Shown here: positions 8,451 through 17,237 of the stretch, one piece after another | How positions within the stretch are numbered: position 1 is the first letter of the stretch | Layout: the number at the start of each line of letters is the position of its first letter | Made by a program: the position numbers and the translations under genes | The notes under the pieces: generated by a model | Told to the model about the DNA's origin: nothing | What the model saw: the letters and a program-made list of their open reading frames with translations, nothing else | Database searches by the model: none | DNA from: JAYYZW01 sp965217605 | Lineage (GTDB): Bacteria > Pseudomonadota > Gammaproteobacteria > Ga0077536 | Length of the DNA stretch: 64,000 bases | NCBI GenBank assembly: GCA_965217605.1 | Contig: CBDCJB010000001.1 | Location: 496,001 to 560,000, forward strand | Direction: 5' to 3'

Positions 8451-10538
8451 ATGGCGAAAATCGGCGTCGACGTAGGCGGAACGTTCACCGATCTGATCCT
8501 CGAGTCAGGCAGCGCGAATGACCGCGCCGTATTCGTACACAAGGTGCCGAGCACCAGCGGCGATCAGTCGATCGGTGTCGTCCAGGGCATCCTTGAACTC
8601 TGTGAGATCGGCGGTATACAACCCGGCGACATTGACCTCATCGTCCATGGCACGACCATCGCGACCAATATCGTGATCGAACACTCGGGCGCAGAAGTCG
8701 GCATGCTGACGACCCGCGGCTACCGCGACATCCTCCATCTCGCGCGCCACAAACGGCCGCATAACTTCTCTTTGCAATTCGAATTGCCGTGGCAGAAACA
8801 CCCGCTGGTCAAACGGCGCAACCGGATCCCCATCACCGAGCGCGTGATGCCGCCGGACGGCCGCGTCGAGGTACCGCTGGCCGAGGACGAAGTGCAAAGT
8901 GCGGCGGAGCTCTTGAAGACACGTAATGTCGACGCGGTGATCGTTGGTTTCCTGTTTTCCTTTCTCAACGACGCGCACGAGCAGCGCGCCAAAGCCATCG
9001 TGCAGGAGATCCTGCCGGACACCTACGTCAACTGCTCGTCGGAGGTCGTGAACGTTCTGCGGGAATACGAACGGTTTTCAACCGCCGTCATGAATGGCTT
9101 CATCGGACCGAACACCGCACGTTACCTGCGTAACCTCGAGCGCACGCTCGCCGAACGCGAGATCACCGCGCCGTTGCGCGTCATGCAATCGAACGGCGGC
9201 ATTGCGACGGTCGCCACGGGTTCCGAAAAACCCGTGACAATTTTGATGTCGGGCCCGGCCGGCGGCGTGATCGGCGGGAAATGGGCGGGCGAACGCGCCG
9301 AGGAGTCGAACCTCATCACGGTCGACATCGGCGGCACGTCGGCCGATATCAGCGTGATCCCCGACGGCCGTGTGCGCGTCAAGAATCCTCGCGATACCGA
9401 GGTCAACGGCTATCCGGTGCTGGTCCCCATGATCGATGTCGTGACCATCGGCGCCGGGGGCGGTTCGATCGCTTACATCGACGAGGGCGGGGCGTTTCGC
9501 GTCGGCCCCCGCTCAGCGGGCGCGGATCCGGGACCCGCCTGTTATGCGCGTGGCGGCGCCTTGCCGACGGTCACCGATGCGCAGGTCGCGCTCGGGCGAC
9601 TGGACCCCGAGCATTTTCTCGGCGGCGATCTGCGCATCGATGCGGCGCTCGCTGCCGCTGCGATCGAAGAACACATCTGTCCCAAGCTCGAACTGTCGGT
9701 CACGGACGCGGCGCTCGGCATCATCCGCGTGATCAACTCGAACATGGCGCTCGCGATCCGCGCCAATTCGGTCGCCCGCGGTATCGATCCGCGCGAGTTC
9801 GCGCTGATGCCGTTCGGTGGCGCGGGCCCCTTGCATGCCGTGGCCTTGGCGAACGCGGTCGCGGCGCGCGAGATCATCGTGCCGCCGGCGCCCGGTATCA
9901 CCGCGGCGATGGGCTTGTTGGCGACGGACATGCAGTACGAATTCACGCGCTCGACGCTCGCCGTGTTGACGGACGGCAAACCCGATGATCTCGAGCGCTT
10001 GAATCAGAATTTCGATGACCTCATGGATCAGGCACGGGCGGCACTCGCCGCCGACGGCGTGCCGGGGCCGCAACAGCATTTTCAACGCATCGCGGAATGC
10101 CGTTATCAAGGCCAGGGGTACGAATTGCGTGCGGATGTCCCCGACGCAAAAATTTCCGCGGCCAACTTAGACGTGATCGTCGATAATTTTCACGCCGCGC
10201 ACCGGGCGGATTATGGCCACAGCTTCGAAACAACGCCGATCGAGGTGATCACCTTGCGGGTCGTCGGCTACACGCCGAGCGATCGATTGTCGTGGCCCCA
10301 GCGGCTGAATGGCGGCAGCGACGCAACGGACGCCATGCTCTATACACGCCCGACGACCTTCGACAACGGCCAGACGCTCGATACCCCACGCTACGATCGC
10401 GCACGTTTGCGCGCCGGACAGACGGTCGCGGGGCCGGCCATTATCGTGCAACACAATTCAACCTCACTGGTGCCGCCGGGTTACGATGCGTCGATAAGGG
10501 CCAGCGACAATATTCACATTCTCGAGCAGAGGATTTGA
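8451..10538 (+). CDS. hyuA: hydantoinase/oxoprolinase family protein, subunit A
   Basis: A 695-residue ATP-dependent N-methylhydantoinase/5-oxoprolinase A subunit. The actin-like ATPase core is marked by GVDVGGTFTDLI at residues 4-15 and a second phosphate loop, ITVDIGGTSADIS, near 290. The C-terminal lobe includes FGGAGPLHA near 455. With the B subunit it hydrolyses cyclic amides such as hydantoins or 5-oxoproline at the cost of ATP; acetophenone and acetone carboxylase subunits are relatives, so the substrate stays open. Gene B begins four bases after its stop. The site before the ATG is weak, suggesting coupling to the monooxygenase upstream. Confidence 0.88.
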   Translation: MAKIGVDVGGTFTDLILESGSANDRAVFVHKVPSTSGDQSIGVVQGILELCEIGGIQPGDIDLIVHGTTIATNIVIEHSGAEVGMLTTRGYRDILHLARHKRPHNFSLQFELPWQKHPLVKRRNRIPITERVMPPDGRVEVPLAEDEVQSAAELLKTRNVDAVIVGFLFSFLNDAHEQRAKAIVQEILPDTYVNCSSEVVNVLREYERFSTAVMNGFIGPNTARYLRNLERTLAEREITAPLRVMQSNGGIATVATGSEKPVTILMSGPAGGVIGGKWAGERAEESNLITVDIGGTSADISVIPDGRVRVKNPRDTEVNGYPVLVPMIDVVTIGAGGGSIAYIDEGGAFRVGPRSAGADPGPACYARGGALPTVTDAQVALGRLDPEHFLGGDLRIDAALAAAAIEEHICPKLELSVTDAALGIIRVINSNMALAIRANSVARGIDPREFALMPFGGAGPLHAVALANAVAAREIIVPPAPGITAAMGLLATDMQYEFTRSTLAVLTDGKPDDLERLNQNFDDLMDQARAALAADGVPGPQQHFQRIAECRYQGQGYELRADVPDAKISAANLDVIVDNFHAAHRADYGHSFETTPIEVITLRVVGYTPSDRLSWPQRLNGGSDATDAMLYTRPTTFDNGQTLDTPRYDRARLRAGQTVAGPAIIVQHNSTSLVPPGYDASIRASDNIHILEQRI

Positions 10539-10541
10539 ACG

Positions 10542-12308
10542 ATGACATCTAATGCAATCGATCCCATCACGCTGCAGGTGATCGGCGGCGCCCTGGACAC
10601 CATCGCCAAGGAAATGGGGCACGTGCTCTACCGCATGTCCTATTCGTCGATCATTCGTGAATCGCAGGATCTGGGCGCCGGTCTGTTCGATGCCGATTTC
10701 AATACCTTGTGCGAATCGGATTCGACCCCGATGCACATCGGATCACTACCGGGTTACCTGCGCGGCATTCAGGAAACGTTACATGGCGAATGGCGCCCGG
10801 GCGACGTGGTCATCCATAACCACCCCTATTACGGCGCCAGTCACTCGCCGGACATCGCGATCGTCGCGCCGATATTCTTCGAGGGTGACCTGATCGCATT
10901 CTCGGCTAACACCGCGCATCACGTCGATATCGGCGCCGCTACACCGGGCCTCATCATCGACGTCCCCGACGTCTACGGCGAGGGTATGCTGTTCAAAGGA
11001 TTGAAGCTCTGCGACGAGGGCAAGCTCAACCGCGCGCTGTGGCAGTTCATCGAGACCAATACGCGCGCGCCCGGCCAGGTGATGGGTGATTTGGAGGCCC
11101 AGATCGCCGCGGCCGAGCTCGGCGTGCGGCGCTTCAATGAAATGCTCGACACGTACGGTAAGGACACCGTCATCACCGCCTGTGATCAACTGATGGATTA
11201 CTCCGAGACCATGCTGCGGCGCCAGATCGCGGCCATTCCCGACGGCGAGTATTCCGCGGAAGGCTTTCTCGACGACGATGGGCGTGATCGCGGTACCACC
11301 TTACCGTTAAAGGTCACCGTACGCGTCAAGGGCGATGGGGTGGAAGTCGATCTGACGGGTTCCGCCGACCAGACGCCGACCGCGTTCAATGTGCCGTTTG
11401 AAGGTTCGACGAAAGTCGCCTGTTACTTCGCGTTTCGCGCCTTACTGCTCGATACCTATACGACAGCGGAATACATCCCTCAAAACGAAGGCTCGTTTCG
11501 GCCGATCGCGGTAACCGCGCCCAAGGGCAGCATCTTCAATCCGATCTTTCCGGTTGCCGCCGAAGCGCGGTTCGCGCCTATTCAACGCGTCGTAGACTGC
11601 ATCATAAAGGCCTTGGCACCGGTGGTACCGGACAACGTCACCGCCGGTAATTCCGCAACCTTATCGTTCGCCGCGTATTCGGGATTGCGCGAGAGCGGCG
11701 ACATCTGGGTCTTCCTCGAAGTCAATGAGGGTTCCTATGGCGGTCGCCCCAAATCCGACGGTCCGGATTCGATCGATAATCTGCTCGCGAACACCCGCAA
11801 CAACCCGATCGAAGATCTCGGCATGCACCTGCCGCTGATCTGCGACCGCTATGAATTGCGCGACGACGTGCTGCCCGCGCCCGGCAAATACCGCGGCGGC
11901 ATCGGGGTGGTCAAAACCCAGCGGTTCATCCACGGCGGTGTGATGACCCACGAAGCCGATCGTCACGAGGACCGGCCCTGGGGGATCCACGGCGGTCATG
12001 CCGGCCACGGCGGCCGCGTGGAGCGCTACAACGTCGACCGTCCCGACGACCGTGAGGCGCTACCCGCCAAGTTTTCGGGTCTCACCACCGCGAGCGGCGA
12101 GTGCGTCGAGATCCATACGCCCTGCGGCGGCGGCTTCGGTGATCCGCTCGAGCGCGATCCGGAAAGCGTCCGCGCGGACGTGCTGGATGATTTCTCCTCG
12201 GTCGAGCAGGCTTTCGAGGCCTACGGCGTGGTGCTGGACGACGAGCTCAATGTCGACGCGACCGCGACGGAGGCACGTCGCGCCGAGCTAAAACGGCAGG
12301 TAGCCTAA
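10542..12308 (+). CDS. hyuB: hydantoinase/oxoprolinase family protein, subunit B
   Basis: A 588-residue hydantoinase B/oxoprolinase domain protein. Signature stretches are SQDLGAGLFDAD near residue 40, DVVIHNHPYYGASH near 90, and the glycine-rich C-terminus HTPCGGGFGDPLERD. It forms the catalytic complex with the A subunit encoded just upstream. A GAGG ribosome site precedes the ATG by seven bases. The stop codon overlaps the stop of the convergent LLM gene by three bases, leaving no room for a terminator between them. Confidence 0.88.
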   Translation: MTSNAIDPITLQVIGGALDTIAKEMGHVLYRMSYSSIIRESQDLGAGLFDADFNTLCESDSTPMHIGSLPGYLRGIQETLHGEWRPGDVVIHNHPYYGASHSPDIAIVAPIFFEGDLIAFSANTAHHVDIGAATPGLIIDVPDVYGEGMLFKGLKLCDEGKLNRALWQFIETNTRAPGQVMGDLEAQIAAAELGVRRFNEMLDTYGKDTVITACDQLMDYSETMLRRQIAAIPDGEYSAEGFLDDDGRDRGTTLPLKVTVRVKGDGVEVDLTGSADQTPTAFNVPFEGSTKVACYFAFRALLLDTYTTAEYIPQNEGSFRPIAVTAPKGSIFNPIFPVAAEARFAPIQRVVDCIIKALAPVVPDNVTAGNSATLSFAAYSGLRESGDIWVFLEVNEGSYGGRPKSDGPDSIDNLLANTRNNPIEDLGMHLPLICDRYELRDDVLPAPGKYRGGIGVVKTQRFIHGGVMTHEADRHEDRPWGIHGGHAGHGGRVERYNVDRPDDREALPAKFSGLTTASGECVEIHTPCGGGFGDPLERDPESVRADVLDDFSSVEQAFEAYGVVLDDELNVDATATEARRAELKRQVA

Positions 12309-13342
12309 CTAAAATACGGAATCACGTGCTTGGCGAACAAATCCATCGAGGCGCGCGCCTTCGCCGCCGGCAAACCAGCGAGTTGCATCCACATCACCAG
12401 ATGCGTCACCCGCGTTTCAGCGCTATAGCGCTCGATTTCCTGAATCGCGTCGTCCGGGGTACCCACGATCAAAGGCGCTTGAAAGAACGATAGGTCCTTC
12501 GTCTTACGCAGCTCGCCGGGCGGCGGCACCTCGGGCGCGGACATGGTTTCCGTCGCCCAAGGCAGATCGTCGGCCTCTTTGTACCGCTTGTCGTACATGC
12601 TCATCATGTAATAGAGGTGCTCCTCGGCGTCGTCCCACGCTTGCTCGCGCGTCTCGGCGATGTAAACCGCGCGCAACTGCGAGATGCAATGTTCATCAAC
12701 CGGCTTGCCGAGATCATTCAACGCGCCATCGTACATGCGTTGCAGATCGGCGCCGCCGCTGCCGGCCAGGTGACAGCCCAGGCGTGCCGTGCGCGTGACG
12801 GATTTTTCGGTCATGGCGCCTATCCACATCGGCGGGTGCGGCTGTTGAATCGGCTTCGGCCGCATCTCTATCTGCCGCAAGGTGTGATAGCGCCCGTCGT
12901 AGGAGAATTCATCTTCCGTGAAACACTTGCGGATGATCTCGATACCTTCAGTCATGCGGGATACGCGTTCATTGCGCGGCACGTTGAAGCTCGCGAATTC
13001 GCTCACCCAATAACCGAGGCCGACGCCAAGTTCCAGGCGCCCGTTGGAAATGATGTCGACCGTCGCGGCATCCTCGGCTACGCGCACCGGATGATGAAAC
13101 GGCAGGATGATGATGAAGGTCCCGATCCGGATCGTCGTGGTGCGCGCGGCGACGGCCGACAGTATGGGCAAGAGTGAGGGTGACCAACCGTCCTCGGCGA
13201 AATGATGCTCCGTCGTCCAGACGGTGTCGTAGCCCAACTCCTCGGCAAGCACCGCTTGCTCGATGTGCTCGGCGTAGATGTCGTTATTCGGCCGTGCCCA
13301 CTGGCGGGGGTTGCGGAACGCCAATAGCAGTCCGAAGTTCAA
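12305..13342 (-). CDS. LLM-class flavin-dependent oxidoreductase
   Basis: A 345-residue luciferase-like monooxygenase, related to the enzyme at 5110-6177 (LGYDTVWTTEHHF, LPFHHPVRVAEDAA and VGLGYWVSEF match the same landmarks). I chose the TTG at 13342. The homologous N-terminus (LNFGLLLAF) starts there, AAGGA lies six bases upstream, and the TTG overlaps the TGA of the upstream SGNH-like gene (TTGA), a translational-coupling arrangement. A longer reading upstream would be antisense-like padding with no family resemblance. The substrate is unknown. Confidence 0.83.
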   Translation of the reverse strand: MNFGLLLAFRNPRQWARPNNDIYAEHIEQAVLAEELGYDTVWTTEHHFAEDGWSPSLLPILSAVAARTTTIRIGTFIIILPFHHPVRVAEDAATVDIISNGRLELGVGLGYWVSEFASFNVPRNERVSRMTEGIEIIRKCFTEDEFSYDGRYHTLRQIEMRPKPIQQPHPPMWIGAMTEKSVTRTARLGCHLAGSGGADLQRMYDGALNDLGKPVDEHCISQLRAVYIAETREQAWDDAEEHLYYMMSMYDKRYKEADDLPWATETMSAPEVPPPGELRKTKDLSFFQAPLIVGTPDDAIQEIERYSAETRVTHLVMWMQLAGLPAAKARASMDLFAKHVIPYFS

Positions 13343-14499
13343 GGTCCTTCCTTGGTTAAGGCCGCGGCGATGATTTCGATCAAATGATCGGCTATCGCGT
13401 GGTGCCCGATTTCCGTCAAGGTGTAATCGTAGCGATAGTAGACAGGACTTGCGTTGCGTGCGGCCGTCTCCTTCAGCATCGAGCGCGTCATGGTGCAATT
13501 CAGACCCTTTGTAGCGCAGAATTCTTCGATGATTTCGATATCGGGAGCCGGGTATTCGCGTGCGCTGAAGCCATTAGCGGCGCGACCGTACACCCATTCG
13601 TCCGCATCAACCTGAATCGGCAAGGGGATGTGCACGAGGATGAACTGGACGCCCAGCTTTTCGGCGATCGTTGCCAGGGCGGCAACATGTTGAAGGGAAC
13701 GACGATGAAGATTGGCCACGACTTCCTGTGAACCGCGCACGGCGGCAAAGAGATCGGTAACCGGGTCGCCGGGTATTACGGCCTCGCGGGCCGCTTGCGC
13801 GTCGAACTCAACCTTCAACACCTTGGCAAGCAGACTCAGGCTGAATATTGAATCGAAATCTTTGCCCTTGATGGATGGGCGGGTGCTGTCGCTCCGCGGC
13901 CCGGCCTTGATCGCCAGACCCGCCGCGTCGGTTTCAGCGTTCGCCAGGAATCGCTCATCCGCCACGGGCATCAGACTCGTGTACACGAACACCACCACTT
14001 CGGGCAGCAACGATTCGATCAGGCGACGGCCCAGCAGATAGCTCTGTGCCGCACCGTATCCGGACATACCGGCATTGAACAGCCGCGTGCGCTTGTGCAT
14101 GCCGGGCCGCTTGGCCAACCGCCGTTCGATCTCTTTGACAAAGGTCACGTCCAGCATCACGCCCCAACCCTCGGTGTAGGCGTCCCCGAGTACGACGGCA
14201 AACGGGCCGCGCGCACCTGGCGCGACGAAACCGTAGCCACACAGGTTGATGTCGTTGTTCTGGTGCAGAACATCGAATTCACGGTGCGGTGATTCGATGA
14301 ATTTGACCGCGTTGGCGCGAAAGCGCTGGCCCAAGATCGCATCGGGTTCAACGAGTTCGGCGGGCAGTTGCACTTCGTTCGGCTTAACGGGCGCAGGCAG
14401 CCCTTCTGAATAGGTGAGCCGCGCCCATAACTCCCCGGTAAGCCCCACGGCTACAATTGCGGTGACGATGTCGGCCGCGATGAGCACTGGACTAGCCAT
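13339..14499 (-). CDS. SGNH-like protein lacking the catalytic Ser and His
   Basis: A 386-residue protein with an N-terminal membrane helix (residues 4-24) and a periplasmic SGNH/GDSL-hydrolase-like body. Block I reads VVLGDAYTEGWG, where the nucleophilic serine of 'GDS' is alanine. Block II is LFNAGMSGYGAAQ. Block V, DYTLTEIGHHAIAD, has leucine in the place of the usual 'D-x-x-H' histidine. The fold seems kept but catalysis through the usual dyad is unlikely. It could be a binding or scaffold protein for acylated polysaccharide. It is translationally coupled to the LLM gene downstream (TTGA overlap), an odd pairing. Confidence 0.6.
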   Translation of the reverse strand: MASPVLIAADIVTAIVAVGLTGELWARLTYSEGLPAPVKPNEVQLPAELVEPDAILGQRFRANAVKFIESPHREFDVLHQNNDINLCGYGFVAPGARGPFAVVLGDAYTEGWGVMLDVTFVKEIERRLAKRPGMHKRTRLFNAGMSGYGAAQSYLLGRRLIESLLPEVVVFVYTSLMPVADERFLANAETDAAGLAIKAGPRSDSTRPSIKGKDFDSIFSLSLLAKVLKVEFDAQAAREAVIPGDPVTDLFAAVRGSQEVVANLHRRSLQHVAALATIAEKLGVQFILVHIPLPIQVDADEWVYGRAANGFSAREYPAPDIEIIEEFCATKGLNCTMTRSMLKETAARNASPVYYRYDYTLTEIGHHAIADHLIEIIAAALTKEGP

Positions 14500-14551
14500 A
14501 GGCCATTGTAAGAGAAATGCAGCTGTGGGATTAAAATGAAGCCGCCCACTA

Positions 14552-14710
14552 GTGCGCTGTCCCGCAATTATGTTTCATAATTCGGTGGTCTTTTTTGTCC
14601 CTGGCGGCGTTGCTCGTCGTTGTGTAGAGCCCGCTACACGGCCTCCTCGCGCCTTGCCAGGAACAAAAAATCCTGCGCGACGCACCTAACATAATTGCGG
14701 GACAGCGCAC
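14552..14710. mobile_element. 159-bp TA-flanked hairpin element, copy A
   Basis: A 159-bp non-coding element with 23-bp perfect terminal inverted repeats beginning GTGCGCTGTCCCGC, flanked by TA on both sides (14550-14551 and 14711-14712). Inside are the conserved CTGGC...GCCAG core and a GTGTAG-N6-CTACAC hairpin shared with copies at 42246 and 50009. TA duplication and terminal repeats fit a MITE moved by an IS630/mariner-type transposase. It fills most of the gap before the dioxygenase gene. Confidence 0.75.
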
Positions 14711-14730
14711 TATCTTTCAAGGACTAAACC

Positions 14731-15579
14731 GTGACCGCTCTCGCATCCTTGCCTTTCGGTACCGAGCCAGGCGACATCATCGCGCAGGTTGAATGCGACG
14801 GGGGCGTCGTCGTCAACGATTTCTTCGATGCAACCGAACTCGCCGCGATCAATGCGGAAATGGACGATGCCATCGCCGGGCATCAACCGGGTGCGCGAAC
14901 CGGCGCGGGCCATCGCAAAAAGTTTCATGGCACACAAACCAAACGTTTGACGCGCCTGTTTGGCATCAGCCCGACCTTCAGGCGGGTGCTCGATGATGCG
15001 TTGATCAAGGCGTTCGCCGATCATTTCCTGCTCGAGCCTTCGGGCCCCTACTGGCTGAATTCGGCGCAAGCGATGATCAGGGGTCCGGGGGAAGTGGACC
15101 AGTCTTTACACCGCGACAACGGCAATTGGCCGCTGTTTGCGAAACTACAAAATCAATTGCCCGAAGCGACGGTCAGTTTCATGTTTGCGATGACACCGTT
15201 CACCACGCAAACCGGCGCGACGCGGGTAGTACCGCGCAGCCACCTGCCGGAGAACTACGATCGCGAGCCGGACACGAACGACGGCGTGACGGTCGAGATG
15301 GCTGCGGGCAGCGTACTCATGTACCTGGGCAGCACCTTGCACGCCGGTGGCGCAAACGTTACGTCCGATCAATGGCGGCGGGGTATATTTCTCGCATTCT
15401 GTCTCGGCTGGCTCGTGCCTTCCGAGGCTTCGGTTCTGGAATACCCACTGGAGACGGTACGCGAATTCTCGCCGCGCGCACGCCAACTGCTCGGCTTCAA
15501 AGGGTATGAACCCGGCCACCGGCGCGGCGGACGCCTGTGGAATATCGATTACGAAGATCTGGGTGTCGTGCTCGGCTAG
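14731..15579 (+). CDS. phytanoyl-CoA dioxygenase (PhyH) family protein
   Basis: A 282-residue Fe(II)/2-oxoglutarate oxygenase. The facial triad is visible as LHRDNGNW (His-x-Asp, near residue 125) and STLHAGGAN (distal His, near 205), with an arginine downstream (QWRRGIF) positioned to bind 2-oxoglutarate. Members hydroxylate acyl-CoAs, ectoine or small natural products; the substrate is unknown. Translation starts at GTG 14731 with AAGGA eight bases upstream. That ribosome site lies only seven bases outside the hairpin element, so the element now forms the 5' leader. Confidence 0.8.
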   Translation: MTALASLPFGTEPGDIIAQVECDGGVVVNDFFDATELAAINAEMDDAIAGHQPGARTGAGHRKKFHGTQTKRLTRLFGISPTFRRVLDDALIKAFADHFLLEPSGPYWLNSAQAMIRGPGEVDQSLHRDNGNWPLFAKLQNQLPEATVSFMFAMTPFTTQTGATRVVPRSHLPENYDREPDTNDGVTVEMAAGSVLMYLGSTLHAGGANVTSDQWRRGIFLAFCLGWLVPSEASVLEYPLETVREFSPRARQLLGFKGYEPGHRRGGRLWNIDYEDLGVVLG

Positions 15580-15614
15580 GACGAACCGGATGGCGACTAA
15601 CGGCGCCGGCGTGA

Positions 15615-16076
15615 TTAAATAAGGGGCTTATATACATGACTAGACAAGTCCCTATTTAGCTTCGCGGATCAGCAAGAAGCCCTCATAGATGAGCAAGGAA
15701 ACCGTAAACGGCACCATAACCAGCCACAAGGTTCCGCTCTCCAGTCCACTGCCTGCCATCTTCGCCAAGTAATTGTAGGCGTATAAATGAACCAGCGCCC
15801 CGACCAGGACCGTTACTACGAGACGAGGCCATTCGGTTTCACCGCGCATGGAACCGAGGATTTTCTCCAAGAAAACGAGTACGAGGGCGACGACTGCGAA
15901 AGGGTCAATCCAATCAAATATGGGCTTGGCCGCTGCGGGATTGACGGCGTAGAAGAAATTGTTGAGCGTCAAAACGAAAGCTACGACGAGCATGAAGCAT
16001 CCTTTTAGTGACCGCATATTTCAACCTCTCCAATTCTTCCGTTGTGTCTAGTCATGTATATAAGCCCCTTAAATAA
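15615..16076. mobile_element. mobile insertion cassette: inverted repeats plus 8-bp target duplication, no transposase
   Basis: Perfect 24-bp inverted repeats at 15623-15646 and 16045-16068 (starting GGGGCTTATATACATG) bound a 446-bp segment. TTAAATAA occurs directly outside both ends (15615-15622 and 16069-16076), an 8-bp target-site duplication. The only gene inside is the 121-residue membrane protein on the minus strand. This is the structure of a mobile insertion cassette, a passenger gene between IS ends that needs a transposase in trans. The ends share about 12-13 of 20 positions with the ends of the IS1595-type element at 26626-28191, which also makes 8-bp duplications. Confidence 0.85.
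15652..16017 (-). CDS. small membrane protein carried by the insertion cassette
   Basis: A 121-residue hydrophobic protein that I do not recognise. Four membrane segments can be drawn: residues 8-28, 38-55, 66-86 and 97-115, with short charged loops (GETEWPR between the second and third) and the tail IREAK. GGAGAGG lies about seven bases before the ATG, a good ribosome site, so it is probably expressed. It occupies nearly all of the 446 bp between the inverted repeats and is the only cargo. Its role could be benefit to the host or maintenance of the element; the sequence does not say. Confidence 0.7.
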   Translation of the reverse strand: MRSLKGCFMLVVAFVLTLNNFFYAVNPAAAKPIFDWIDPFAVVALVLVFLEKILGSMRGETEWPRLVVTVLVGALVHLYAYNYLAKMAGSGLESGTLWLVMVPFTVSLLIYEGFLLIREAK

Positions 16077-16100
16077 AGTCATTAAACGGAGAAGCGCGAC

Positions 16101-17237
16101 GTGTCCGCACAACCCATCGAACTCTCGGATTATTCGCAAACGCGCGAAGAGTTGCTCCGCGCTCGGCACCTTCCGGGTGAGTTTTATACGTCCCCGGAGA
16201 TCTTTAAGCGCGAGATCGAGCAGATCTTCATGAAAGACTGGATCTGCGTCGGCCGAGTTGAGCAGTATCCCGAATCCGGCGACTACCGCGCGTTTCGCAT
16301 CGCCGACGAGCCGGTGGTGATCTGCAAGGACGAAGGCGGCCACCTCCGCGCGTTCGCGAACGTGTGCAGGCATCGCGGCGTCGAAGTCGCGCGGGGCGAG
16401 GGCAACGTCAAGGAATTCACCTGTCCGTACCACGCCTGGGTCTATGGCCTCGACGGCAGCCTCGTCGGCGCGCCCTACAGCAACGATGTGCCGGATTTCG
16501 ATTGGAAGTCCTGCCGCCTGAAGACGATCGGGCTCGACACCTGGGCCGGCTACATCTTCATCAACTTCGACGCGTCCGCCGAGAGCCTCGACGACTACCT
16601 CGCCGCCGATCGGGTACAGGAGGCCGCCGGATTCCTGCGCGCCGAAGACACGCGTATCGCCGACGTCTATACCTTCGATCTCGGCTGCAATTGGAAATTC
16701 GTGCCCGAGAACCTGATGGACATCTACCACGTCGGCGTGATCCACGGCGCGTCCTTCGGCAAGGGTTTTCCGGTCCACAAGTTCCCGTTCTACCTCACGC
16801 AGTACGGGTACCACTCCGAATACCAGAGCCAGACCATGGCGCCCGACGGCGCGTGGTTGTTCGGCAAGCCCATGCCATGGCTCGCGGACAAGCACGAGAA
16901 GTTCGCGTTTACGATCTACATTCGCCCGAGCTTCAACATGTTCGCCCGCCCGGACCTCCTGCAACCCTGGTTTTGCTATCCGATCGGGCCGGAGAAAACC
17001 CGCATCACGATCCTGACCCAATTCCCGGAAGAATGGTTCGAACAACCGGCATTCGAGCAAAAGCGACAGGTCGTCGCCGATTACATTCGCCTCGTGGCCG
17101 ATGAAGACAAAGAGATGATGTGTTCGCTGCAAAACGGTGTCGGCTCGCGCAACTTCGACCCCGGTCCGACGATGGGCTTGGAGAAGGCCATCCACCACAT
17201 GCTGAACAGCTACCTCGACCGGATGTTCGGTGCCTGA
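16101..17237 (+). CDS. aromatic ring-hydroxylating dioxygenase, alpha subunit (Rieske)
   Basis: A 378-residue Rieske non-heme iron oxygenase. The [2Fe-2S] ligands are C89-x-H91 (NVCRHRG) and C108-x2-H111 (TCPYHAW). The mononuclear iron site is in ENLMDIYHVGVIHG, with H210 and H215, and D207 as the usual bridging aspartate. It inserts oxygen into an aromatic or N-methylated substrate using electrons from a reductase not encoded here. Translation starts at GTG 16101 with ACGGAG ten bases upstream. Its promoter region has been invaded by the cassette ending at 16068. The alpha/beta hydrolase gene overlaps its last codons, so they are co-translated. Confidence 0.9.
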   Translation: MSAQPIELSDYSQTREELLRARHLPGEFYTSPEIFKREIEQIFMKDWICVGRVEQYPESGDYRAFRIADEPVVICKDEGGHLRAFANVCRHRGVEVARGEGNVKEFTCPYHAWVYGLDGSLVGAPYSNDVPDFDWKSCRLKTIGLDTWAGYIFINFDASAESLDDYLAADRVQEAAGFLRAEDTRIADVYTFDLGCNWKFVPENLMDIYHVGVIHGASFGKGFPVHKFPFYLTQYGYHSEYQSQTMAPDGAWLFGKPMPWLADKHEKFAFTIYIRPSFNMFARPDLLQPWFCYPIGPEKTRITILTQFPEEWFEQPAFEQKRQVVADYIRLVADEDKEMMCSLQNGVGSRNFDPGPTMGLEKAIHHMLNSYLDRMFGA

